This document shows positions 20,030 to 31,157 of a stretch of DNA of 64,000 nucleotides, piece after piece. Positions within the stretch are counted from its first letter, which is position 1. Each line of letters begins with the position of its first letter. The position numbers and the translations under genes are program-made. Under the pieces are notes generated by a model. The model was not told the origin of the DNA. It saw only the letters and a list, made by a program, of their open reading frames with translations, and searched no databases. Origin of the DNA: Spirometra erinaceieuropaei (Eukaryota; Platyhelminthes; Cestoda; Diphyllobothriidea; Diphyllobothriidae); assembly GCA_902702965.1 (NCBI GenBank), contig CACRXP010000002.1, positions 3,974,074-4,038,073 of the forward strand. The letters are read 5' to 3'.

Positions 20030-22752
20030 GTTCGAAACACATTAGATATTATATTATTGAATGCCAGGTCAGTTATAAACAAGATGGCCCAAATCAGAGC
20101 CATTGCTTTGGAAATTACGCCTGATATTATATGTGTAACAGAATCTTGGACCCATTCTCTAATTCCTGACTCTGCCATTCTCATAGATGACTTCGATTTT
20201 TACCGCCAAGACCGCACGACTAGGCGTGGGAGTGGTTGTCTTCTTTATCTTAAATAATACCTAAAGCACTCTCCCTATTACTTGGATGTTTCCTCATACA
20301 CGGAAAACTTCTGCTTTGCATCTGTTATTCTCTCGCCGCAAAGAAAGGCAACTATTGGCTGTATCTACTATCCCCCAACTTCTTTAGCCAGTGATGATTC
20401 ACAACTCTGTGGAATCTTTAAATTAATTTCGGAAGTTGCTTTCGATGTTAAAATAATCACTGGGGAGTTTAACCTTCCTGAAATAGACTGGGTTTCAAAT
20501 AGCTGTCCACCCAGATACCAGCCCTTTCAAGATATTGTCAATTTTTCTAATTGGTCTCAACTGGTGCGCTCTCCACCAAGAGATAATCACATTTTAGATC
20601 TAATCTTTACCAATGACATTGTCCCTCTTTCTGTAGCTTTAAAAAAGGATTTCTTTGACAGTGACCACATATTAATTCACAGTTGCTTACCGCTTGCCTT
20701 TTCAAAAAAGACAAGCGTCGTTCGGACTTACATGAAATACGACTGCGTAGATAGCGACTTAATAAATTACTATATGAGATCTTTGGATTGGTGTGAATTC
20801 CTCACTTGTAGCGATGCAAACATTCTTCGTGATGTCATGTCCAATGTTTCCAAGGACATTCTAGAGTTTGTGCCGCGTAGATATCTCAAGCCTAATTCTT
20901 CATATTCCCGTGTTCCTCATTTTCTTCAGAACAGACTAAAAAAGTTGAGGCGACAGCTGCGAGACCAATCCACTAGTTCCTTATCAGTTCATCTTAGAAT
21001 CACAGAGATTTTTGAGATTGCCTCAAAGATGCGCCAAGCGCGCGACAGGCAAAGAGAATCAATTGCTCTCAGTGGTTCGAACCCTGGCAAATCCGTCGCT
21101 AACATCTTCCGTCATCGGTCTTCCTCTAAGCGTGGTCACGAACTTCCACGCCTGCTAAATGATAACAAAGTCTTCCTCACCGATGACACTGACAAGGCGG
21201 AGTTGTTTAGTGCTTTCTTTGCAAAACACCTTGCTACCGAGTCCGATCCGGTCCCTTTCTTTCGATCACTTTCAGATAGGACACTCAGTACAATTGATGT
21301 CTCCTCAGATCTCATTAAGAAACACATAAGCCGTTTCAAACACTCACACTGCTCAGGAACGGACGGGATTCCGAATTCGATTATTAAACAAGCGTCCGAC
21401 TTTCCCATATTGCTCAGTCATTTATTCCCGGTTTATATTTCAAAAGGATTCTTTCCTGAAACATGGAAAACGTCAATTATCATTCCCGTTTTCAAGTCAG
21501 GATCTCGGTCCGATGTTAATAACTATCGGATCGTGCACAAAACGCCGTCTCTAGCAAAGCTTCTTGAAAGGATTATTTTCAATGAAAGTCTTGACTTCTG
21601 TCTAGCTAATCGGCTTCTGAGTTCTAGTCAGCATGGATTTTTGCCTGAACGATCCTGCAAAACATGTCACTTGGCTTTTTTTAATCTAATCACTTCTCTT
21701 CGTAATGAGCGGCAGTCAGTGCTAGTTATTTACTTTGATCTTAACAAAGCCTTTGACAAGGTGCCCCATAGACGTCTTTTAGTAAAATTGGAAACTCTGG
21801 GCATCCGGCCGCCTCTACCCGACTTCATCAGGTCCTATCTGTCCGACTGATATCAGAAAGTCATGGTCGGTAATAGCTACTCGACACCTCACGCGATCAC
21901 GAGTGGCGTACTTCAAGCTCCGCTACTCTTCCTTCTGTACATCAATGATATTTCGACTGAACTCGGAAATTCGCAAACATTTACTTATGCCGATGACCTC
22001 AAGTGTGTTTACTCATAGTCTAAGGACACCGCAAACGTTTGTGTCGAAAAAATTAATGCCGATTTACTACGCTTAAGCAGATGGGGTTCGACATGGCAGA
22101 TGGAGTTTTCATCATCCAAGTGTAGTTTCATGTCTTTTGGTCCTGCCAAACTTCCTAGTGCCATAATTTTTCAGAATAACCCACTCTCAGAATGCCTCAC
22201 CATAAAGGACCTAGGTCTAAGTTATACAAATAAACTTGCTTTATCACCTCATGCAGATAGAATCTCTGCCAAAGCCGCGCAGATATGTGGATTAATATCG
22301 CATAATTTGTCCTTCCGGAAATGAAGCTAAGACTTTATCAAATGTTTGTTCTTCCAGTCCTCGAATACTGCTGTCCTTTCTTTGGTTTGCTGAACGCCTG
22401 TGACCGCTATAAGATCGAAAATGTTCAGAGGGTTTTCGCCCGGAAACTGTTCTCTCAAGCTTCGTCCGATATTTCTTATACTCAGAGATGTCAGCTGGCG
22501 AACATTAAGTTTTTGTGGGTTAGAAGACTCGAAGCTAGCCTTTGCTTCCTTTTTCGCATCAACTCTACCTCCAGTCTTCCGCTCATTGACACTCTCACTC
22601 CGAGAGATCGGTCTTATGCCACGCGCAACTCCTGCATGGTGATTCCGCCGCCTCTTTGTACTTCATCTCTGCGCTCCCTCTTCTTTGCTTCCAAATATGC
22701 CTTCCTTTGGAATAATCTTCCCCCTGAAATTAGATTATCGCCAAGTTACTGA
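20030..22752 (+). pseudogene. B2 ORF2, endonuclease plus reverse transcriptase
   Basis: Endonuclease motifs: LNARSVINKM near 20058, VTESWTHSL near 20137, GEFNLPEIDW near 20463 (GEFN where GDFN is usual), LDLIFTND near 20598, SDHILIHSCLP near 20661. Linker: SVANIFRHRSSS near 21095. RT: HGFLPERSCKTCHLAFFNL near 21634, IYFDLNKAFDKVPHRRL near 21728, YADDLKCVYS near 21986. Lesions relative to related copies: TAA at 20255-20257, TGA near 21848, a 12-nt in-frame deletion removing four codons of the QGTVLG block near 21917, TAG near 22016, and a one-base frameshift at 22321. Most of the frame is otherwise a single frame (20057 to 22324). Confidence 0.85.
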
Positions 22753-23575
22753 TATTCAAGTCGAAATTACGCAAACATCTTACTCCGGAAAGCATAAAGG
22801 CACTGTTGACGGTCTCATTCCCGAACACTCAGATTCTTGACTTCGAGAAGGGTCCTCCTGGGATTTAGTGGTAGATTAAATGGTAACTCTTAATTATATC
22901 ATTAGAAACCCCTGTTTTTAATTGGTTTCTAAATCCACTGCCATCACTCCTCCCCCATAGCGACAATTTTGGCGGTTTTTGAAGTCATCTCCCGCATTCC
23001 GACCTCATTCGGTCTGTCGACGCTCACGGCGGAACCCTCCGTATTCACTGTCTACTAGTAGTTCGGTCGTACCTCCCTTCCCCCCTGCTCGGCTGAGCTC
23101 GAAGCGTGCTGTGGCCGATCGCATCTGGTTTCCTCTCGTCTGGCCTCTTTGACGCGGCGTATCAACCCGGCCCAGACGATCTCAATTGTGAATCCCGTAT
23201 ACAATGCCACATGCAAGCCAGTCCTGTCTGACCCGCATAAGTACCCCTCAAGGCTGAGATTTATTGCTACCCTGACGATGACCGACAACATTCCGTTATA
23301 TACCGCCACCTACAGGCCAGTCCTGCTCGCTTTTTTCTGTTATTATTTTTATGGAGGGGTTTTTTTCTCCTGTAAAATTCATCCAAACATTTTTAACTTT
23401 TTGTATGGAGTTTTTTTACCCCTCACTAATCATGTTTCTCAATGGACTACTAATTCAGAAACTATGAATTGCATTTTGTAAAGATTCGACCGGCCTCGTC
23501 TAGAACTCACATGTTAATTTATTGTAACTTGCTTTGATGGGACTCCGACAAGTCTTTAATGAAATTATCTTTCTA
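22753..23575 (+). other. B2 3' UTR
   Basis: Non-coding; shares blocks with the tails of B0 (11041-11700) and B1 (15180-15780), such as the cggtcgtayctccctt stretch near 23065 and gccagtcctgtctgac near 23217. A tandem pair of similar segments (gccacatgcaagccagtcct and gccacctacaggccagtcct, about 90 bp apart) is visible. Confidence 0.6.
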
Positions 23576-24383
23576 TCTATATGTTTGCTTACATACTGTA
23601 TTAAAAAAAAACAAGAGGGATAGCATGTATCGGTCATCCAGGGGAAAATGCATATTATTTATTCGGGAAGGAATAAGTTTGGATATTTTTATGTTTCTCT
23701 GATACAATCTGGACAAAAGTGCACGGAATTGGTTTACATAGAAGGACTTGGGAAAACCCATAGTGACAAAAACTACCCAGAACAACTAAAGTTGTAATTC
23801 TGCCAACAGAGGGGAAGTAACGTATAAAATTATGAAAGCCGACTAAAAATAAGCGGGCAAAATAACTACCGACGTACAAAAAACAAGGCGATATTATATG
23901 CTGACGTCATTACGTAACCCTCTAGAAAGGACAAACATAAATTTACGCCATAATCTGCCTCGATGAACTGTCTTCACTCCCACAATCAAGACTATCGATA
24001 ATAGTGGCATTTTAAATTAATACAGCCTAATTACAGGTTTCTTGGTGAACGTTTGGTTGCTCAGTCCAGGTCCGATCTCACGAAAATACTGTACTGTTAC
24101 AGCCCAGAGGGCAGGGTTCCGACAGTGTATAAATAAATAATTAATTACTCGTCTTGTAGACAATTCCGGACCAAGTTCGACACACGGACCCGATCAAGAT
24201 TGCTGACCAGCATACCTGATAAGTGTCATCTACATTTGTTTTGTGTTCATTCTCCTGTTCATCGCTGTTACGCTTCGTTTTCCGCCTTCCATGTTTTCCG
24301 GGGTTAACCCTGTAATCTTATGCAGGTTCATACTATTCCATCAATACTTCTTTTCGTCAGTTCCTGAGAACAACCCTAATGAC
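23576..24383. other. No recognisable gene
   Basis: AT-rich; short frames only. The aataaataattaattac stretch near 24131 resembles a LINE tail but no coding part precedes it. Confidence 0.4.
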
Positions 24384-24463
24384 AATTCTGTCCAGAATCT
24401 GTGCAGACGGTTAGAAAAATCTGCGTAGAATCTGTGCAGACAGTCGGCACAGATTTTGCGCAG
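24384..24463 (+). repeat. Short clustered repeat
   Basis: The word agaatctgtgcagac occurs twice, and two degenerate versions (aaatctgcgtag; cacagattttgcgcagac) lie between and after them, within 80 bp. The function is unknown. Confidence 0.6.
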
Positions 24464-25099
24464 ACAAATCTACATTCGTTTTTAACCGGGCAGAACTCCC
24501 TCCTCCCTTTTCATTTACGAATAACCCCTATCCCAACCTCATCCGTTTGTCCCCCTCCCCCTTCCTCTCCCCGATTTTGGTTTCCCTCAAGCAGAACATA
24601 AGGAAGTCTGGTTCTTTAAATAGTTTTTTCTTTAAAAGAGGTATTAGAAGTATTAATCTCCAAAAAGGGGAAATACGAACGACGAAAAAGCTTTACAAAA
24701 AATAGGAGAAGAATTGTAATATGTACATTTGACCCAATTTAGGACTGTGTTAAGGGACCGGCTGACCGAGGAGATGAATGGTATCTTTCTTCTATGTGCC
24801 CGTCATTGTTGTCGTCTGAAATCAAAGAAGACGATATTAATTGCGGTGTCAATTGAAACCTTGCATGCCAGCCGATTAGTGGTACAGAAACACGAATCAT
24901 GGGTTAAGGCGTTATAAAGATATCACTAACCGTCCAGATATTTTGAGGTTGATTGCCTAGAAGTTCGTTTGTACAATCTGTCATAAGCCTTCCTGAAGGC
25001 AGTTTGGAAGGCCTTCTCCAGTTGGTGCCGGTCGCAATTGCGCGCAGTGTTCCACAAGATGAAAGCATCTATGTTTTTACATGACGTATCACGAAATTG
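24464..25099. other. No recognisable gene
   Basis: No supported frame. It may hold the 3' side of the minus-strand DNA transposon, whose end is not visible as an inverted repeat. Confidence 0.35.
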
Positions 25100-25515
25100 A
25101 ATGATGTACCGACAACCAAACCGTACGCTTTGGATACAAGGAAGGCCCTCTTCCCCTGGGGTCGACCGTAAAACGTTAGGTGTAGAGTAATCCTGCCATC
25201 AAACAGGATACTAAACGTCCTATCAGCGAAGTCGGAAATATTATCCCATCGTTTGTCGTGAGGTAAGAAATCTAGTAAGAAGTGTTTAATTACTGGGTAT
25301 ATTTACAGCTCGCTGTCGGAATTTTGGTTCAATATAGCGTTTGTAAATGCATCCATCTCCTCCAGGGTACCCATGCGCTGGAACACAGGTCCGTGTGGTG
25401 CTGGAGTGGGTCTTGAGCCGAAGCAACACCCATGTCCCTGCCGGCTGTCATAAATTATATCTAATTTGACCTTCATATCCTCTATGGTCTTTGACGTCTG
25501 GACCAAATTTTCCAT
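25100..25515 (-). pseudogene. DUF4806-like protein of a DNA transposon, decayed
   Basis: On the minus strand the frame from 25515 reads a short predicted coiled coil (MENLVQTSKTIEDMKVKLDI), then PHGPVFQRMGTLEEMDAFTN, the start pattern of DUF4806 domains (P-x-x-T-L-E-E-hydrophobic). After a stop at 25303, another frame continues from about 25275 to a TAG near 25075 with ISDFADRTFSILFDG and FYGRPQGKRAFLVSKAYGLV. The GxxGKxAFxxSKxYxLV pattern fits the second half of DUF4806. The break could be a frameshift, or a small intron (a gtaaat is present at the stop), but the phases do not join cleanly. In other animals such genes often sit next to the transposase family seen at 26087-27521. Confidence 0.5.
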
Positions 25516-26086
25516 AATCCAGCACTGGCAGACCCTCCGAGTGTTCTTCTTGTGCCTTAATGGCGAGGTGTGGCGTCGACGCTTTGGATGCCGTCTGCTA
25601 GTGCCTAGGGCGAACTGGTCAGCTGAGAAGACAAATACTTGCGTGTGGAGACCCGCCTAAGGGCATGGTCGCACTCGAGTCACTGCGTTCTGTATCTGAC
25701 TTCTGAAATGGAGGGATTGTTATTTAAGTCGCAGTCCTACTGAAGACGATGAGAGTACGGGGAAATTCCACATCCCCCCCTTTTCATACGGATTTTTAGC
25801 CGATCGTTTGGACTGCTTCTTTCTACTTCCGTCCTCGCAGCTGGACATAGCAATCTGCAACCCAACAGGACAATAGGGTTAGGAGGGTCAAGTCTATGCA
25901 AAGACGCACTGTCTCTCTTCACTATCCATGAAAGAGTAGGTGAGGGAATGTTCGGTTGCAGGTTTCGTAGACAGTGACCGATTAACGGTGAGAGTTACAC
26001 TAAGATAACAATGATCACATGAGAATATTTAGAATGGTTACCACGTGACTGCGCCATCCACATTATGGTCACGTTCAACGCTGCCA

Positions 26087-27521
26087 CTATTCGATGTCCC
26101 AGCGTCCATTGATTTCTATAAGGACGAGGCGGTCATCGACGGGGAAGCAAACGTATTTGCGAACGACTGCGGGCAATGGGCAAGTGTTGACAATAGCCCC
26201 CATCCTAGGCTTAAAAACTTTAATATTCGATGAGGGCATAGGGTAATCAAAGTAATCGTCAACATTTTCATATTCAACATAAACCAGTCCTACGTTCCTA
26301 CATGGATATCTAATTATGTTTTTGACGTTGATTACCTTAACCATCGACAGCTAATGATCCTACCGACGGTGTTGTTCCAATTATAATTCCTGCTTTCTGA
26401 AGTGACGTAAATTGTGTAACCGTTCCGACGGCTGGCGGTAGTGGACCGTTGGAATGTTCTTTTCCAAAAGAACATTCTGTGGGATATGGTAATATGCGCC
26501 GCTCCGCCTGCAACTCCCCTAACCACGTACAACCTGTTGCAATGGCTGCGATGGCTTTCTAAGCATACGTTTAAGTTTACCTAAGTAGCTTTCGAAAGGA
26601 AACGATGAGAAGCTATCAATCGGACCATGTCGCACAACATCGTCCGATAGGTGCACAATGCTGTGTAAAATGCACACCATTTCCGATTTGCCATATAGCG
26701 CTGAACATCTGCCGACGAACATCTTCAGCAAGCTCCTATAACGGGGCACCCAATGCCTGTACGAATGCGGGCGAGCGAGACAACGTATGACTGTAAAGAA
26801 CATTAAAAAGTGTGTCCAGTACTTCCTAGGAAGAATACCTCTAAGCACTACTTCTCTTGTGTAAAGCAGGAACTAACGAAGATCCGATCCTTTCCAGGTG
26901 TTAACTTCACTAAGAGTTCTCGCGCGCTGCGAAACTTGACGCGGCAGGTGTGATTCAGACCTCTTAATCTATCGTTTACTGTACTTACTGCTGCTGTTGA
27001 CTGCCGGAAAGCCTTTATCCATGGACTTTTCAGCCACAAGTTCAATATCCTTCTCATAACGCCTAGGCATACCAAATGAAGAGAATATAAAGGGAAGGAG
27101 TCAACCATTCCTACATTGTATGCCTCCAATGGCGACAAACCAACGCGGTGACAGTCGTCGGCGGTAGAAAAAAATCCTCATTCACCCTAGCACGTTCAGA
27201 TACGCTGTCATACACTACCTTGTCAACGTAATCACCCCTTACATAGCATCTTGCACAGCCGTAATAGGCACTGACGTTTTTAATTTGCTTTACAAAGGCC
27301 CTAGCTGGGGCATCACAAATTACAGCGCTCAGTTTGAAGCGTAGAGTTCGGTTGATCTCATCGATACGTAGACCAAACCTACCCAGAGATAACAACTCTG
27401 CAGTCGACGGTCCGCAGAACGACTGCACATCTGAGTGCTTACCAATAATCAAGCGCGCAGTCATCTGCGCCGTTAGCGATGTTAGGCCCCTGGGCCGCGA
27501 GAGCCAATCAAATAGCAGCAA
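26087..27521 (-). pseudogene. Transposase-domain protein of an animal DNA transposon, decayed
   Basis: Three consecutive minus-strand frames form one protein. 27521-27111 gives RFKLSAVICDAPARAFVKQI, then SAYYGCARCYVRGDYVDKVV (a CxxC inside a zinc-ribbon-like block). 27138-26848 gives NVGMVDSFPLYSLHLVCLGV with MRRILNLWLKSP. 26848-26519 gives LYGKSEMVCILHSIVHLSDD, GPIDSFSSFPFESYLGKLKR and RKPSQPLQQVVRG. A further frame (26344-26087) has RKYVCFPVDDRLVLIEI and matches the usual C-terminal region. I recognise these blocks from a family annotated 'transposase domain-containing protein' in cnidarians, fish and flatworms; its superfamily (possibly CACTA-like) is uncertain. At least two frameshifts make it a pseudogene. 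Confidence 0.7.
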
Positions 27522-28337
27522 TGAGCGAATGACGACAGTCTAACCTCGAGTCGCCTTTCATTGCTATTAGGAACTCATTATATATTTATTACTGACGTTT
27601 ATACACGTTTGTCTTCTCTGTAATAACAAACCTCCCTATGGCAATAGGCCTGTGCTATTCACGCTTAATTTTCAGTTCTGATGCGATTGAGACTGCATGC
27701 GAAGAATGTTGAATGTTCCGGGCCCAGAACGTCAAGTTAGCTCTAAGGCTGTGAAGTAGAGGAAACTGTCCACAGCAGATAACAATACTCCGTCCCCTAC
27801 TAGTCCCTTCGGAACGGACGTTACAGTACTGAAAGGCTCGAAGGCATTCGAGCGCCCGAGTTGGTACAGTACACGGCCTCGTCTTAAACGTCAATTAAAT
27901 CAGTTTGTTTTCCTATGCACAATATATTGCCGGTAATTAGAACTTTGTTTTCTTTCGCGCCTTGCCCACAGGTGTGTTTACTCTTAATTGTGTTTACGAA
28001 ACCCGTGCACAGCACAAATTTTGCGTCTACTAACTCGTTTTAAGTCTCGTTGAGTTTCCGCAATTCAGGGCACATTCTAATAGTTTCAGTTTTTTTGCCT
28101 TTAGTGCGCGTGTGTGAGTCCATTTGGACTTTAACGTTTTCAACGAGCACATACACTGTGTGCAGTTCGCAAACGTTAAATCCTGGTTTTTTTTTGAAAA
28201 TTTACTCTGGCTGTTTCTGTACATTTAAATACCACATATACTCTTGGGACGGCTGTCCTCCCAAGTCCTTTTATATTTCGTCCTAAATCCCTATCTTTTG
28301 TTGGCTCTTCACTTCTGGCTTCTGTTTTTCAAAATTA

Positions 28338-28340
<3 letters not shown>
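27522..28340. other. No recognisable gene; possible 5' part of DNA transposon
   Basis: Minus-strand frames at 27655-27894 and 28030-28224 are short and carry no known motif. They may be the N-terminal part of the transposase at 26087-27521. Confidence 0.3.

Positions 28341-28369
<29 letters not shown>
28341..28369. repeat. (AT)n microsatellite
   Basis: About 14 uninterrupted AT dinucleotides. Confidence 0.95.
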
Positions 28370-28373
<4 letters not shown>

Positions 28374-30094
28374 TATCTCGTCCTGCTTGCCTCATTTCCT
28401 ATCTTACAATGCCTTCGAACCATTGAATATCCTCAAGATTTAGGTAGTATTGTCCCAGGTTGTAGCAACGTACTTTGCCATCCAATTTTTTTTTCCTAGC
28501 AACGCCCGATGCTGGTTCCAAGAAAATAGTAGTCATACGGACACGCTTTTTCCGACAAAGCCACGACTTCAAGCATGCGCAATTGCATGATAAGTGGTAT
28601 GTGAGTTAATGAGGTGCTGCTGTCGCAGCCTAAACGGTTGTTGATTTCCACTGCGCTAACAGTTATGCTGTAAAGATCGTGTCGTGATAAATCCTCAGTT
28701 GGCCAGTTGGTGTAATCACGACCCAGTCTAAAGGTATTAGCTGTACCTACTTCTTCCCGGCGTTTGTTAAGTAAATTAGTCATTTGACCAAAATTCGGGA
28801 TGCTGTTAAACGCCAAGTTCTAGGCTTATGTGCGTTACACTTCATCCAGCAGACCTTTCTTCAAAGGCGTCTGTTCGTCGTTACATGACATTTCGTGGAG
28901 TAATGAGTGTTCATCCATCGTGCAGCACATAAGGCGCGGAGAGATTAAGTGCGTGCGATAGTGCAATGGCTTGGCTCCAGTATTTTCAGTCAAAACATGC
29001 TAGGTCTTGCTTACCTTTACTGGCAGGTTGGTCATGTCTAACCTACCCCACATGTCAGGACGAATTCTTTGCATAGCGTGGTCACGTATTCATTTGTTTA
29101 CCTGCCCACATCCCCCTCGAGAATGACTGGAACCGTCAGAACTGCCCTTCATTCGTGCGAAGATCACATTTGTGTTAACAGAGGTTGGTAAGACTGATTG
29201 CCTGTCTTGGTGACCTGTGACATTGTCTGTGAAGTATACTATATTATAGTCACTGTCACCCTTTCTTATTATCACGATTGCTTATGGGAACTAACGCTGA
29301 AGAGCAGTCGACTTGCGCGTGTTTACAGCTAAAATGCTGTTTTCTAGAACGCTACTGGGCGAATGTCATTTTCAGATCGAAATTCGATTGACAGAACGGA
29401 CATGTTAGATTAGGAGGTTTCTTCTTGATCGAGTTTCATTGTTTTCTTTGTCTACTATCTGTCCATTTTCTAGGATACTGAGAGAAGTTGCATTTGCTGA
29501 CCGTCTTGGGATAGTAATTTCTTTCTTTTTGTCATAGATTTAGCCACATAGGAGGCCTCATTTTTTAGCACCCTCTTCTTCTTTAAAACCTACCAGCGCA
29601 ATCACATCGTACGTTTAATACCATTTGCATATAGCAGAATATTTTGCATTGAATCATCTCTCAGTAACACTTATAAATAGGACCGTCCTCCTGAAAAAAG
29701 TGGGACGAAATCCTTTATTTGGTTGGGAGTCTGGAAACTGCAGTAGGTTCTCCTGAGGACTGTTCAATGCTATGACCAATCGCGGTCGGTAGACTCTTGC
29801 TTCATCCTTCGTTAGTAAATTTTTTACGACCAACAACCCATTGCATTTTCATCCTCACTGTTGTTGGTATCTTCTCTGACGCAGTATTTCGTTCTTTGTT
29901 TTTCCTATCTTGCTTTTCCATCATGATTCTTGCAAGTTGTCCTCGTTCCACTGCAGTTTTGTAATTGTTCAGACTTATTAAAATGCGTCCTGCCAGCCAG
30001 TACTTCCTCTAAATGCCCTCATGTTTGTCTTCATTTCGAACATTAGGGTGGTGAGTCATCACTAGGCAACCCAAGAACGTAGGAAGTAACTGCA
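28370..30094. other. Region upstream of the LRRFIP-like gene
   Basis: A minus-strand frame of 106 codons at 28496-28816 (contains LGRDYTNWPTEDLSRHDLYS) has no family I recognise, and other frames are shorter. This region should contain the promoter and any 5' untranslated exon of the gene starting at 30095; no TATA box or initiator stands out. Confidence 0.35.
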
Positions 30095-30277
30095 ATGTCA
30101 TCTCGTATGCAGTCCACTCGAGCAGGGATAACAGACCTAGGTCGTATGGCTCAAGAGGTACGTCATGCTCTACTATTGACATCCCCTAAGGCGGAGGCAC
30201 AACGTGATGCCCAGCATCAAATGACTTTCGAAGCTAGGAAAATACTTAACGAAGAGAAAGAACGTCAACGTCAGCAA
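30095..30277 (+). CDS. LRRFIP: LRRFIP-like exon 1 (first coding exon seen)
   Basis: The ATG at 30095 opens 61 codons up to a donor caa/gtaaat (phase 0). An in-frame TAG at 30080-30082 lies just upstream, which supports a start here. However, that TAG also contains an AG that could act as a splice or spliced-leader acceptor (cgtag/gaagtaactgca-ATG), which would place the ATG 12 nt inside the exon. A second ATG follows four codons later. The end of the exon is a basic/acidic amphipathic helix (FEARKILNEEKERQRQQ) that corresponds to the conserved N-terminal helix of LRRFIP proteins. Confidence 0.8.
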
Positions 30278-30387
30278 GTAAATCTTTTGCTTGTCTTTTT
30301 CTATGCCTTATATACCATTTTACATTCGAACTTGTTTTCCATAATCCGTTTTATGACGACAAATGTTTTAAATATACCCCCCTGTAG

Positions 30388-30435
30388 GAAGAGGCCACTG
30401 ATAATGGCAGTTGCCCTCGGGACGAAAACTATCAG
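30388..30435 (+). CDS. LRRFIP: LRRFIP-like exon 2, 48-nt phase 0-0 exon
   Basis: The exon is bounded by ctgtag and gtaggc and encodes EEATDNGSCPRDENYQ. Because it is 16 codons with phase 0 on both sides, it can be skipped without changing frame. Vertebrate LRRFIP genes have cassette exons in the corresponding linker region, so alternative splicing is plausible. No transcript evidence is available here. Confidence 0.7.
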
Positions 30436-30969
30436 GTAGGCGCATTATTTTTTTCATGCACTTCCCATCAACCGGATATTATTTGTTCACGAGGATTGTG
30501 TGGCTTCAGATATAGTAGACGGGAATCTACATCGATCCATCCAGCTTATTAAAATACATTGTCTTACAGCATGAAGGAGTGCAAACACTAGGATTTATGC
30601 ACTATGAGCTAGACACCTCTACTGTAGACTTTTTTAAAATGACAGGTTAGTTCCATCGTGGGAATACCGTAGAAGGGCAGTCTCCTTAGGTGGTTGTCAC
30701 TTTCGAGGCCCTTGTGCATGCAGCCTAGTTAGGGTTGGAAACATGGACTGGACTGCGTGCGCCAGCTGTTTTGTTGCACCCAGTGCGCATGTACTTAGTC
30801 ACCTCTCATAATCACATTTGCTCGCCGACTCTGTGATGTTCTGTCCAAACCGTAGTTATTTTACTGATTGACACATCGAGCCATCAGGGCCTGTGTCGAC
30901 TGCGTCGCCTTCACCTCTTCCCTGTTTTGTCTTGCGATTGAGCAACTTCGGTGTATGTCCAAACTGTAG
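30436..30969 (+). other. Intron 2 of LRRFIP-like gene
   Basis: 534 bp, begins GT and ends AG; no repeat family or nested gene recognised. Further cassette exons cannot be excluded. Confidence 0.5.
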
Positions 30970-31157
30970 GGTTATGCGGAGTCGATTTCCTCCCGGTTCA
31001 GTAGTCGGCAGTCTTCTCTGGACCCCACCTTTACCAGCAACAGTTACTACTCATCAGATGCACGTGAATTGAGAAGGCAACTGCGACAATTGGAGGAAAA
31101 GTACAAGGAAGTTATGGTTGTCAATGCCCAACTTGACGGCGACAAGCAGCTCCTAAG
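30970..31157 (+). CDS. LRRFIP: LRRFIP-like exon 3, Ser-rich linker and coiled-coil start
   Basis: The exon follows aactgtag and ends ctaag/gtaaga in phase 2. It begins with a Ser/Arg stretch (ESISSRFSSRQSSLDP) equivalent to the SRRGSGDTSS-type linker of LRRFIP, then enters the coiled coil (LRRQLRQLEEKYKEV, MVVNAQLDGDKQLL). EEKYKxxMVxNAQLDxxK is the most diagnostic block of the family and is nearly unchanged here. Confidence 0.9.

Larger units (their letters stand above)
18443..23575 (+). mobile_element. LINE family B, copy B2, longest copy
   Basis: ORF1 (18443-19423, broken), endonuclease plus reverse transcriptase ORF2 (about 20030-22752, broken) and a 3' UTR of about 0.8 kb ending near ctttgatgggactccgacaa and a T-rich tail. 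All recognisable LINE domains are present in order. It serves as the reference for fragments at 1358, B0 and B1. The clade is CR1-like by domain order and motif spelling (inference). Confidence 0.85.

Noticed and set aside
24720..24920. Small host exon candidate (24729-24917)
   Set aside because: No splice-site support and no motif.
29654..29836. 60-codon minus-strand ORF resembling retroelement sequence
   Set aside because: Too short and without a conserved motif to support a call.
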